This document shows, piece after piece, positions 27,001 through 39,000 of a stretch of 64,000 nt of DNA; the first letter of the stretch is position 1, and every line of letters begins with the position of its first letter. Position numbers and translations under genes: made by a program. A model generated the notes under the pieces. The model worked only from the letters and a program-made list of their open reading frames with translations, had not been told where the DNA came from and did no database searches. This DNA comes from Prostheceraeus crozeri (taxonomy: Eukaryota > Platyhelminthes > Polycladida > Euryleptidae): contig CAJQUW010010395.1 of NCBI GenBank assembly GCA_907163375.1, forward strand, positions 53,670-117,669. Reading direction: 5' to 3'.

Positions 27001-30000
27001 ACATCAGTCAAACTCTGTCAAAAATGTTCACATTCTGCGCCATTACCAACAGAGCCAGATTCAAGTCTACGTTGCCCTCAAGCAGATATCGCCCGTCTGA
27101 TAGCATGAATGCAATTTCAGCCGTCTGTAAGGGCATTCTTCAAGTCGTCAACTGCATTGATTTTCGTGCTTGACCGCGACAGATCTCAGCGATGAATGTC
27201 ACATTGAGATTGAGACTTTCTGAAGACCGAGCGAATTCCACAAAATCCAGCATCTGTAGCATGTGATTTGCCGATGTCTTATTGTCACAACCCCTCCCCC
27301 CACACACCATTTCACGTTCAGTATCACGGAACGTGTTAGGACACGCTTTATTTTGATATACGATTTAAGGTATCCGTGGCACAGTGGCTACGTGCTTGGC
27401 CTAGCGATCTTTCGGTCCAGAGGTCGAGCCCCAAGAGTGTCAATGGAAGTCGTCAGGAAGGGCATCCAGACTAAAATATCACAAAATTCCAGTTAAAAGT
27501 CTAACTGTGCCAGCACCGTCGAGGCCCCCAGTATGGGAGAACAGTGCCGTTAAACTAACATTTAAAGTCATTTGTAGCCTTTTGCTGGTGAGAATATTGC
27601 CCTGGCCATCAGTAGCATCATCATCAAAAAAGCAAAATCTTCTCTATGGAAGCAATTGTACACGTTGATTTCGATCAAGTTCTACAACAACTGGAGATAT
27701 TGTTGGCGTCAAAACAAGTGCAAAACAGCAGCTTCAAATAGAGAATCAAACTTTCATGTTTGCCCCTTTACCTAATTGTTCACGAGCTCTCTCAATGCAG
27801 CCTACATTTTCTCAACAATGTGATCATATTTTGTTTTGCGAAATTTTGATAAAGATATGACAGAATAACAATACATTTCGAGAGCATTTCCTCCAAGACA
27901 TTATTTTATAAATTACGGTAACTCTACCCTCAAAATTGGTACTTTGAGTGTGAGCAAAAATGTTTCATGTCAAATTTTTTAAAACAGAAAGCTTGTTCAG
28001 TCCCGCATAAAATTGGACAAATTAGACTCAAGAAAACATGGAAATTCATCGTGAGAAATGACTTCACATCCTAAATTATTCTCTACATCGAATTTCTTGA
28101 CTTTTTATCAAGCACCCTGTAGTTTGTACTTATCATTTATTCACCTTGAGCAAAAAGTGTAAAGCTTCGACTGATAGGCGAAAGCGTTATTCGAATTAGT
28201 TACTCATTTGTTAAATGTAATTACGAATAAATCAGTTTCATCATGCATTCATCATAATTATAAAAGCTAATGCTCGATGTATTTTTGACGATTCAGCTAT
28301 GTTGCTAAATGAGTTTCTATGTGCTTCATTGGTCTGACAAACAATATTTCTACAATTCTTTGAGACAACAAGCAGTTCTGAAAAGCTGCAGGTCTGAGAA
28401 TCTTCAAATCCGGTGTGCCAGCACTTAATTTCCGTGATTCTGAAGCAGCATGAAGCAATACTTTGTAGATAGCCTAATATTAGCCTGCAAATAGCCGGAG
28501 CTCAAAACTGGTGATCAATATGCAGTAAACGAGCAGTAACGGGTGCCTGCCCCACTGACTCATTACATAATAAAATTTCATCGGTCAAATATCATTTATT
28601 GCATCAAATTCTATCATTTTAGGTGACTATCCTACTTGACGATGTCAGCGCATTCCTGGAGGGGAACTGCACATGGGCGCTGATGGAGAATCGCTCGGAG
28701 GTGTTTCACAGTGTTATTTCACGTTTGCTTGCTGCATGGGGCGCACCAGAGGCCAGAATTCACTTTCGTCGAACGTCCACATATCGTCTTGAACGGAGCT
28801 TCATGCTAGACATGTACCGCATGTTGTCACTGGTGCCTGAAACTGATGCGGTTGTCGCTGGATGTACGGACACGATGGAGCATCCAAACCTTGGCAGTCT
28901 AATGCGGCCTCTTCTGACCACTCTTGATGAAGAATATTGCAAAGCGGATATCCGTCTCGGCGGTGATGAAGGCACAGTGCAGAGACGAAGGAAATTCACT
29001 TCTCTGCACGTTCCTCGAATGGATTTCTCATCAACTGCGCAGACTCATCATCCACTTCTTTGTGGTCTCACTCTCGCCAATGGTTCCACGACGAAAATGA
29101 GACCTGTGGAGAAAGAGGGGAACATTCTATTGACAGAACCTATCTCCAGTGTGAAGAAGAAGCTGAAGAAAGGTTTCTGTGAGCCATGCAATACGAGTGT
29201 CAATCCCATTCTGGAGTTGGTGCACCATGTATTGATGGTGGGAGGGAAAGGTAAGATAACAAGCAAATATCAGGCGATGACATTAATTACGGAGTGTAAC
29301 TCTTTCGAGAACTATTTCCTATTCTGCAGGGATTTCCTTCAAATAACTAGTTCAAACAGATGATGGAGAGCAAATGACGGTATCAAGTCAGAATGGTCTT
29401 CTACATCATGTTTTTTGATAAAACCGTCCCAGGGCAAGCCTAGAAATGAAATTTGAATAACAGGAGCGTTCTTAGCAGCATCTAAAATCTACATTTTTGT
29501 CAATATTTTCGACGAAAAATTGATTGACTTTGACCGTTTGAAAGAAGGTCTACTTCCACAAACTGCATGAGGCAAATGAAGAAACGCTGAATTAACCATA
29601 GCAGTCCGAATTCAGAGCAGGCAGTAATACATTCAAAATAGGTCTGATGAAAAAAGTTTTGTGAGTGAATTGCATCTATATTTGCGTATAGAGGATTTAA
29701 TCGTGCTATGATTCTTAGAGACCGCCCAACAATCCCTCAAATGACCTTAAAACACTGCTGACACGTCGAAAACCAATTTTTCTGAATTAAGATTTAGGTA
29801 GAGGCAATTCTATGTTTGAGTTTTGAGAGTGAAACACAAGACAAGAATGAATAGAAAGCATGTATCTGAGTTAATGTGCTACATCAAGTATTAGAACCAA
29901 CAAACGAGAGCACTTTACTATCGAATAGTTTAAGTGCAATTATCTCGCTCTTCGCTTCTGAAAATCAGTAGAAGCAGAGTCATTGAGAGCCATAGGGTTT

Positions 30001-33000
30001 CCTAATTATAACTCGCGATTGAATATTCATGACACGAGAGTCGTGATCCATACTTTCACAACCACATCAAATACTGTGTGATTCAGTAAATAATCAAATG
30101 CAAGAAAGTTGCAATATTCATAAGATTCATAATATCAGCTATAATTGATCTTTATTTCTTAATTTTCCCGAATTTTTCAAAGAAAATCAAAACCGCGAAA
30201 GCGGGAATTTTATCACAAATTAACGGTTAACCAGAAATTTCGTTTGAATCACAATGAGTATAACGGCCTCTAGCAGCCTGGAAAGTTGAAGAAATTTGAC
30301 ATTACAAAATTCTTGAATTTTACTATTCATCTACGCAGACAGTCTTTAAAAAGCTTGATTACTTTCGAACAGTTTTGTGCGTCGTAGCAACCGCCATGGT
30401 GAAAAAACTCTATAATCTCATCTCAAGGCTCGGTTCTCTTTACATATAATTGTCTGACTTCTTCAGATTTCATTGTGGAACGCAGTGAAGAACACGGAGG
30501 TCGCTTGTCCTTTTCCGATTTCTCACAAGTCATCGAAGCTTTCAAATCCGGCGTTCTTCATCCCAGCGATCTCAAACCAGCCGTCAGTATTGCCTTAGAA
30601 TCTCTTCTATCTCCTTTGAGTGAAATCAACACAACCAAATTGTTTCAGTCCAAATTGACAGCCGCATTTCCGCCTGAAACTAAGAGTAAGTTCTTTCAAG
30701 CAAAGCATGGACAACTCAGTAATATCATATTCGATGTGTTTGTAGAAGGCAGCGCCGATGACGAATTATCACCCAGTCGCCTCGACTTGCGTGTCGGTAG
30801 AATTACGTCAGTGCGTGTGGTGAGTTACCGGTAGTTATATTTATGTAAAAAATACTTCATTTGGTGTTACTTAATAATTATTTATCAGTAATATATTTTT
30901 TCTAAGAATGTGAAGATGTAAAATTCAGCGCAGAATATAATTCATCGACAGATTACCGTAAAGGGGCGTTCAGTTATATACCCATATGCCCTCTATGATC
31001 ATACCCATAGAGATGAGACCCCTACTATATGATAAAACCAGGCCCAGGACTAGACCGATAGCGATGACTATGTAATCGTTTCGAAATTTCCTTCTCTCAG
31101 CTGAAAGATATCTCGTTTAGCTTCACTATTCACATTACAACTGTGGATTGGGACGATCTTATGGTTCTAGCCACATCATTTTTTTGAAGTTTCATTTCTG
31201 TCATTCAAAATTGAAAAAAGTTCATTCCCAATTAATTTGGACAAACTCGTGCAAAAAAAGAGAAACTTAAGAAAAATACATTTCAGGAACAACTTGGAAG
31301 TCACCTTGAAGGAGTGCTCGGTCAGCATAATAGCCATGGACTTCTGGATAATTAAGCTTACGATAAGTATATTGAAACAATTGTGCCTGTTTGTAATTTT
31401 ATAAATAAAAAGCGCACAGAATGCTTTCGAAGTCATAATAAAGTTTATTGAAATTAGGAAGAAAAATGTAAACCTGACATGTTTCGACTGGTCTTGTCAA
31501 AGGTAACCCAGCATGTGAAATTACATTGAAGGATAGACATTTTTTAAGAAGGGGAAAGTTGAGATACAGGTCAACACGCGATAGCAGCGGCAGACTGTGA
31601 GTCACCCGATTACCATGGCAAGCGAAGATTAATCACATGGTCCTTTTGCTTGCACAGGTTGGGATTATCACGTCTAATAAACAATGCCTCGAGGATACGT
31701 AAAATGCGGTCATTGTAAGCGTGGCATACAATCTCAAACTTGCTGATAGGGTCATTCGGAACACTACAGCAACTGAGCACATGTTCAGTAATTGCAGAGC
31801 GAGAAATTCCTAAATGACCATTTAAGAACCACCTGGGTATGTGCTCCCGCGCTCGAACTGTCAGGGGTCGTGACGTCCGTCCAATATAGGTTGATCCACA
31901 ACCACAACGAAAAGAATAAATAACAGAAGACGTGGCGGCCACTGGCAGACGATCTTTAGGAGAAGCAACAGGAATACAGTTGGTCTTAAAAATAATTATG
32001 GGTTTTGCGGCAGGAGCAAACTTGGCCAGCAGTTCATCGATCGATTTGCGAATGAAAAGACTAGATTTGTCACCATAGAAAGGCAAGTTGACATAAACAG
32101 CCTTTCTTTCAGCGGTGGCAACAGAAACATTATTGATCTCAGTGACTTCATATTGATCGATGAAGTGCTCAGGATAAGCATTAGACTTCAAAATAGCACG
32201 AATGGTATTGAATTCTTGGTCTAACATTTCATCAGAACAAATACGAAGCGCACGAATAAATAGAGAACGGACAAGGCCTCTTTTATAGGCAATGGGCACG
32301 AAACTGTGAAAACTCATGTAAACACCTGAAAAAGTTGGTTTACGGTGCACTGTGGTACACAGTTTCCCGTCAGACATGCGTTGTATAGAAACATCAAGAA
32401 ACGGTAGTCTGCCCTGCTCTTCACATTCATAAGTAAAATTTATATGAGGATGAAAGCTATTGAAAATGTCAAGTAAAGATTCTCCTGCCTCCCTGCTCCT
32501 CACAAGAGCGAACGTGTCGTCAACATAACGATAATACACATGACACAAGGAATCAATATGACTAGACAAACTACTCTCAAGGTTTCCAATGAAAATGTTG
32601 GCAAAGAGAGGGCCGAGAGCACTGCCCATGGCTACACCGTCTACCTGACGGCAAAACTGACCGTCAAATAAAAATTGCACATTGCTAGAACACTTGTAAA
32701 GAAGCTCACTCAGAATGTCGGCAGGGATTCCACAAAGGTTAGGACACTTTCTTACCGTGTCAACAATGAGCCGGATAGTCTCACTCACGGGAACATTAGT
32801 GAAAAGGGCACTAACGTCAAAAGACATCATAGACGTGGCAGATGAATCAATACCACGAATGCTTTCTGCAAAAGTGAACGAATCCTTAACACAGAAGTTC
32901 GAGAAACACCTCTCAACAGGTTTGAGTAAAGATACCAACCATTTTGAGACGTTCTCATAAACAGTCTTTGTCATCGATAAGATAGGACGAACAGGCACAT

Positions 33001-36000
33001 TAGACTTGTGCGTCTTGGGAAGACCGTAGAGGCGTGGGATACCATTAGATGAAGTCGTCAGTTCCTTATAAGTGTAATCCGAAATCACCTGCTTTCTCTT
33101 GAGCTTGAGTAATGTGTCAGAAATACTCTTGGCTATATTAGCTGACTGGTCTTTCTGGCATTGATCAACTTGGAACTTCGTCTGATCAGATAGAATTGAG
33201 TTCACTTTATCAACATAGTCATGTTTATCCATTATCACTACACCAGATCCTTTATCCGGTTTCAAGATAACGATGTTGGGATTTTTCTTAAGGTCGATCA
33301 ACTCGTCGATGTGACACGGTAGAAGACAACTCCTCTCAATCCTTGCACTACCATACGTCGATGCTAGAGAAACTAGTTTTGCCTTGAACACAGATAGATC
33401 TTCCGAAGTAGAATGACACACATCTTGAAGTTGCTGGAAAAGACTCTCAAACTCGGCATTGATACGAATCTGCTCAGTCCGTCTAGGTGGAACACAAAAG
33501 TTCAACCCCAAGCAAAGTGCTTGCTTCTGTGTAGTCGAAAGCGTAAGGGAGGATAAGTTGATTATCCTTTTCTCCATATCCTCAGGAAAGATGGGTGCAC
33601 AGGCATCACGTAAACGTTGATACTTCGCAACGCATCGCTTTAGAGTCTGATTCACGACAAATTTGGACATCTTGTGGAATTTAAATAAGCCAATGAGATC
33701 AAGGGAATGCAACACAGAAGCGACTTGGTTGATTGAGTCATCGATGCCCTTAAGTAATTCGAGATCATTACATAACTCAGTCTGTAGAAAGTCTTGACAT
33801 ACATTCGGCGTGGCACTCAAGTGATTCTTCTTCAACTGCTTCCTTAAACGAGAAGTATAAATTCCATACTTAATGCACAAACGATCAAATTCAATCTTCT
33901 TCATTAACTTCGCACGTCTGCAACGTAGTGTGAGCAGCCAATCCAACTGTTTCACCTTGTCCCCAGGCAAGAGGCGCTTTATGTAATTGAAACAATTGTG
34001 CCTGTTTGTAATTTTATAAATAAAAAGCGCACAGAATGCTTTCGAAGTCATAATAAAGTTTATTGAAATTAGGAAGAAAAATGTAAACCTGACATGTTTC
34101 GACTGGTCTTGTCAAAGGTAACCCAGCATGTGAAATTACATTGAAGGATAGACATTTTTTAAGAAGGAGAAAGTTGAGATTCAGGTCAACACGCGATAGC
34201 AGCGGCAGACTGTGAGTCACCCGATTACCATGGCAAGCGAAGATTAATCACATGGTCCTTTTGCTTGCACAGGTTGGGATTATCACGTCTAATAAACAAT
34301 GCCTCGAGGATACGTAAAATGCGGTCATTGTAAGCGTGGCATACAATCTCAAACTTGTTGATAGGTTCGAGTTCAACCTGATAGGTTGACAGTTCGAGCG
34401 CGGGAGCACATACCCAGGTGGTTCTTAAATGGTCATTTAGGAATTTCTCGCTCTGCAATTACTGAACATGTGCTCAGTTGCTGTAGTGTTCCGAATGACC
34501 CTATCAACAAGTTTGAGATTGTATGCCACGCTTACAATGACCGCATTTTACGTATCCTCGAGGCATTGTTTATTAGACGTGATAATCCCAACCTGTGCAA
34601 GCAAAAGGACCATGTGATTAATCTTCGCTTGCCATGGTAATCGGGTGACTCACAGTCTGCCGCTGCTATCGCGTGTTGACCTGTATCTCAACTTTCTCCT
34701 TCTTAAAAAATGTCTATCCTTCAATGTAATTTCACATGCTGGGTTACCTTTGACAAGACCAGTCGAAACATGTCAGGTTTACATTTTTCTTCCTAATTTC
34801 AATAAACTTTATTATGACTTCGAAAGCATTCTGTGCGCTTTTTATTTATAAGATAAGTATATTATCTAGAAGTCTATGAATGAACTCAGTTGCGGAATAT
34901 AGATTAATCATCCCATGTATCAGATTGTGGTCTCCGTGGTACAGTGGTCAAGTGCTTGGCCTATCGATCTTTCGGTCCAGATCCGAAAGCGTCATTGGAA
35001 GTCGTCAGGAAGGACATTGACTAAAAAATCATAATGTTGCAGATTACAGTCTGACTGTGTCAGCACCGTCCAAGCCCTCAGTAAAGGGGAGTAGTGACGC
35101 CAAACCATTCATTCATCCCATGTCAGATTCACAGAAGAGGAACTTGATTCATCAATTATTGCTTTCATTCATCCATTTGTTCCATTAATCACATGTCTGT
35201 TTGATATCTTGTTTCTAATATCATGATGTTGACCTGCACATGGGGCTGCCAAGTGTTCCAACTTTGTGCCCTCAAAATAGAGTGCCCTATTTTTCCCAGC
35301 CTGTGAGAATCGAATGTCCTGGATTTTTTGCATTATATATTCTGATCCTTGACTTTAATGCTCTTCTGTAATTCTGATTAACACAGGGTTCGTATGGTTT
35401 GTAAAAGTTTGGGAATTTCATCAACATGTCCTTTGAATCTGAGTTGTTGAAACAGCTAAAATCTAAGTATGGAACCATGTTCTTGAGACTGGGATCATGC
35501 CTTTCACACAGCATTTCATAGCTGTTTTAAGAAAGGTGTAAATGCACTTGATGTCGAGTAACGTCGAGTAATTCTTAACAGATCTGTTGTGCATGCACAA
35601 TCCCTCTTAAAATACTCAACTGTGCGTCGTAAAGATTTCCATTCTCTCGGTGAAGTGACAACGGATGTGACAGCATAGTTTGGGTCTCAGTTAGCTTCCT
35701 CACGGTGGTTAAGCCGCAAGCCAGCCTTGCTTCAAATTCAGGGTACTTTTATTCTTCCCCCCCCCACATTTCTGTTGTTGACACCCTGAAGTGTTGCATC
35801 GTCAACGATCTTCTCTTGCTCTTACTGGCAATCTCACGAGCGCCGCATAGCGTTGAGTGTGTAAAACTCCTCTTATCTGACTTGTAGAACATTTACAGCC
35901 TCAGAATTAGACAACTGCTCATTTGTATGTAGACAACAATACCACGAAGTTCATGATCACAGCTGTACCTTGTATTCTAATTGAGTATGCAAAGGACCAA

Positions 36001-39000
36001 TCCTTCATCCCAAGGTTCAAGTAAGACTTTTCAGTCGTGTTGTAGTGTCGCTCAGTGACAGATCAAGTCTCTTCTAAATCCAATGTGACTAACTTTGGCG
36101 AAATTTGAAGAATTTGGAAAACCTGAAAATGTGGGGGGAGGGAAGAATAGAAGTACCAAATTTAAGGTCAATGAGAATACTTGAATCAGCATTTTCTCGA
36201 ATATCTTCCGTCACTAACAATTTAAAAGTACTATCCGATTAACTACCTAATACAATCGGATAGTATTTCATCGCAAGTATGCCTAGCCGTAATGACTTTC
36301 ATCAATCAGCATTTCAAGGCAATCTCATTGAAGTTCCAAGGAAGAGAGTCTATGATTCATGTCCTGGATACAGCATTGACATCTCCTTTACCGGAATTGA
36401 TGCAGAAGTTTATCAGGAAAAACCTGCTAACAGGATCAGACAAAATAATGAGGTTTGTTGTGATTTAGCAAATATTAATCCAACAAATTCTGAAAATATA
36501 TTGTCTACCAGGAAGACGATGTTGGAACGGAAGCCAAGTTAATGAAGTTTTTGAAAGAGACGTCGAGAGATTAAAGAATACCTGTGTTGATATCTTCGTG
36601 GTCAGCAATCAACTAGTCTTTTTTACTTTTTATTCGACGGTGCTAAAAGACCTATTCATGCTTCACCTGGATAAACGTCGTTATCCTCAATACCCCGTTT
36701 ATCCCTAACCGTTCTGGGAGTACTGAAGCTCGACTGAACAATTAGAAACTGTATCAAAAGAAGATATCTGCAATGAAGTGAGGATTGAATGCTTGAATCT
36801 ATCAGCTTCCGTCGTTTCATTGCTGTTCGATGTCATAGAATGAATATCGGGAAAAGCTTCAAAACTAACATCGGAAGTGTTCTCGAAGAGCATCTGGATT
36901 ATCTCTTCAGGAAAAGAAGAATCGATCAATGTTGGGAGGTATCAAAAGTCACGGACAATTAGGAAATCTGAGGTACAGGTGTTTCTGAAACCTATCGAAA
37001 TATATTTAAACTCCTAGCCACTGCAATGCGTCCCCCTGAATAATCAGATTTTTAGCTGAATAAAGCCATATTGGATGTTCACGGGCTTCCTGGACAAACA
37101 AACGCTTGCGGCGGTTTATTACAAAGCTATTAATAAGCACACGGTCGACTAGATAACATGAACAATGTGATATGATGTTCTTTTTGTCAATTCACCCCTA
37201 GTGAAATGTCAACAAAAATGCTTTCTTTCTTTTAGCTTCATTGACGCCATTCAAACGCAAAGTTCCAAAGATATCAATAAATGAGAAAAGAGTTGTCATT
37301 GATTTGAAAAACATTCCATTGCAACTTCAGACTGATATGAGGATTCAGCCATGGACCTCCATGACTGAATATACTGCAAACGCAAAGTGAAAGTGTCACA
37401 ATAATGACATACCTAACATGTGAATTTTGCGATAGTTTACTTTTCTTATATAAGCAATTTTTTTCTTATGAAAATGTTCGTATAAAATCCATTAACTACC
37501 TCCTGATGTTGTTAGAAAATCAATGCTCTGCACATTTATCGACTATTGATCAAAATGTAATGCGAAATATGCACTCACCCGGTGGAACTACAAATCACAT
37601 TTCATCCTCCCATGTAGAATTGTGAAAATGCACATGTTAGGTATTAACCACTTGTCGCAAAGTTCACATGTCAGAAATTGTACTTGTCCTTGAAAATTAC
37701 ATGTCGGGTATTATTGCGCCAACGGTGACATAAGCGTTGATAATTGGTTTAAATAGTAAAATTGGTCAAGATTTTCTCAATTTCAATTCAAATCAAATTT
37801 CTAAGATTTGAACTGTACGTTAGTACATCAGATGAGATATCTATAATTTGAGTTCATGCTGAAGAGGACCTTGTGCACATTTTGTGATTACGTATAAAAT
37901 ACAGAAAGGATGCTGCTTTTGCTGCAAAAGTGCATTTCTGGGGTAATTAGTCGAAAAGACCCGAAAATGTTGGGAAGCGATCTCAGGTCGCAACGATGCT
38001 AACATGATTAGTAAACCAAATAGATCTCTCTATAGTATCCTAAGTAATAAAGTTAAGAATGAGAAGCATGATACTGTCATCTCTGTATCTTGCTGAATGA
38101 TAACTATAGGTGCAATGACCGTTTTATCATCTGTAAGTTTACCTAGTATATTAGGTCCGGAAGTTTACATCGGCAAAAGTAGCCACCCTTTTTATTTAGG
38201 TTATGCTGAACATCGTGACAGCACCAACGCTGGCAACAAAGTCAGTGCCCTCTCTGATCACTTGTTGCAGAAACATCATTATTTTGATGTATGAAATATT
38301 GACAAATGCAGAGATCGTGTTGTTACTACATTGTCTGAATCTCGACAAATCAGATCTTTGGAGCCTTAACTTAATAGAAAGATCGAAATGACCGATCTCT
38401 AATCGATTTGTGTCAACTGTGTATCATAATTTTGTTCGTGTGCGCATTTTCATGCTTTTGTGAATTTTTCTGTGCCTTGACAAAGAACGAACGTCCGAAA
38501 CGTCTGCAATATGTGCAATTTCGAGAAATTTGGCCTTATCATTACATCTAGAAGTATCACCGGAAAATCTCATCTTCAAATTATGAATGCCAAGCACCAC
38601 CTGCTCATGGCTCTCTTGTGTAAACGATGTTTTTTTTCATAAGAACGATTTATCATTGAGAGAAACGGGCTAATGTGAACAACAGCAGTGTTGCACATGC
38701 AGGGCAATTGCATTTCAATTTACCATTTTAGTTATCGTTCTATTGTTAATTTTTCTTTGTAATGGATAAAGAAATGACATTTCTGCTAGTGTGATTTTGC
38801 TTTGTAGCATCCTGATGCGAGCACCTTGTTCATCGAGGAAGTTGACTTGGGAGAAGACGCTCCTAGAACTGTCGTCAGTGGCTTGGTAGACAGAGTGCCA
38901 CAGGAGGAGTTGGACGGTTCTCTCGGTGTTTTCCTCTGCAATTTGAAGCCAGTGAAGATGCGTGGCGTGGAGTCTAAAGCCATGCTCATGTGTGCCTGTG

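Larger units (their letters stand above)
31362..34863 (-). mobile_element. Penelope-like retroelement, complete, with 12-bp target site duplication
   Basis: GATAAGTATATT occurs at 31362-31373 and 34852-34863, flanking an element of 3478 bp. A ~385-bp terminal segment is present three times: direct copies at about 31374-31760 and 33986-34370, and an inverted copy at about 34485-34851 that extends further inward (to about 34390). Tandem 'pseudo-LTRs' with an inverted terminal copy are characteristic of Penelope-like elements. The single long ORF starts inside the 5' copy of this segment. The copies are nearly identical, so the insertion is fairly young. Confidence 0.92.
30820..38807. other. TyrRS intron 7
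   Basis: 8.0 kb, the longest intron. It contains a complete Penelope-like element (31374-34851), SINE copy 4, exon-like segments at 36279-36573 and 37236-37390, and a GIY-YIG remnant near 38.1-38.5 kb. The rest (30820-31361, 35111-36278, 36574-37235, 37391-38090) has no feature that I can support. Confidence 0.65.

Noticed and set aside
34386-34851. Two small + strand genes next to the Penelope-like element
   Set aside because: They are the inverted terminal copy of the element's own ORF end and tail.
35755-35770. C-run as a functional signal
   Set aside because: A simple homopolymer with no supporting context.
36705-36929. Minus-strand 74-residue frame as an exon
   Set aside because: It looks protein-like but the opposite strand is also largely open, and no acceptor or donor fits well.
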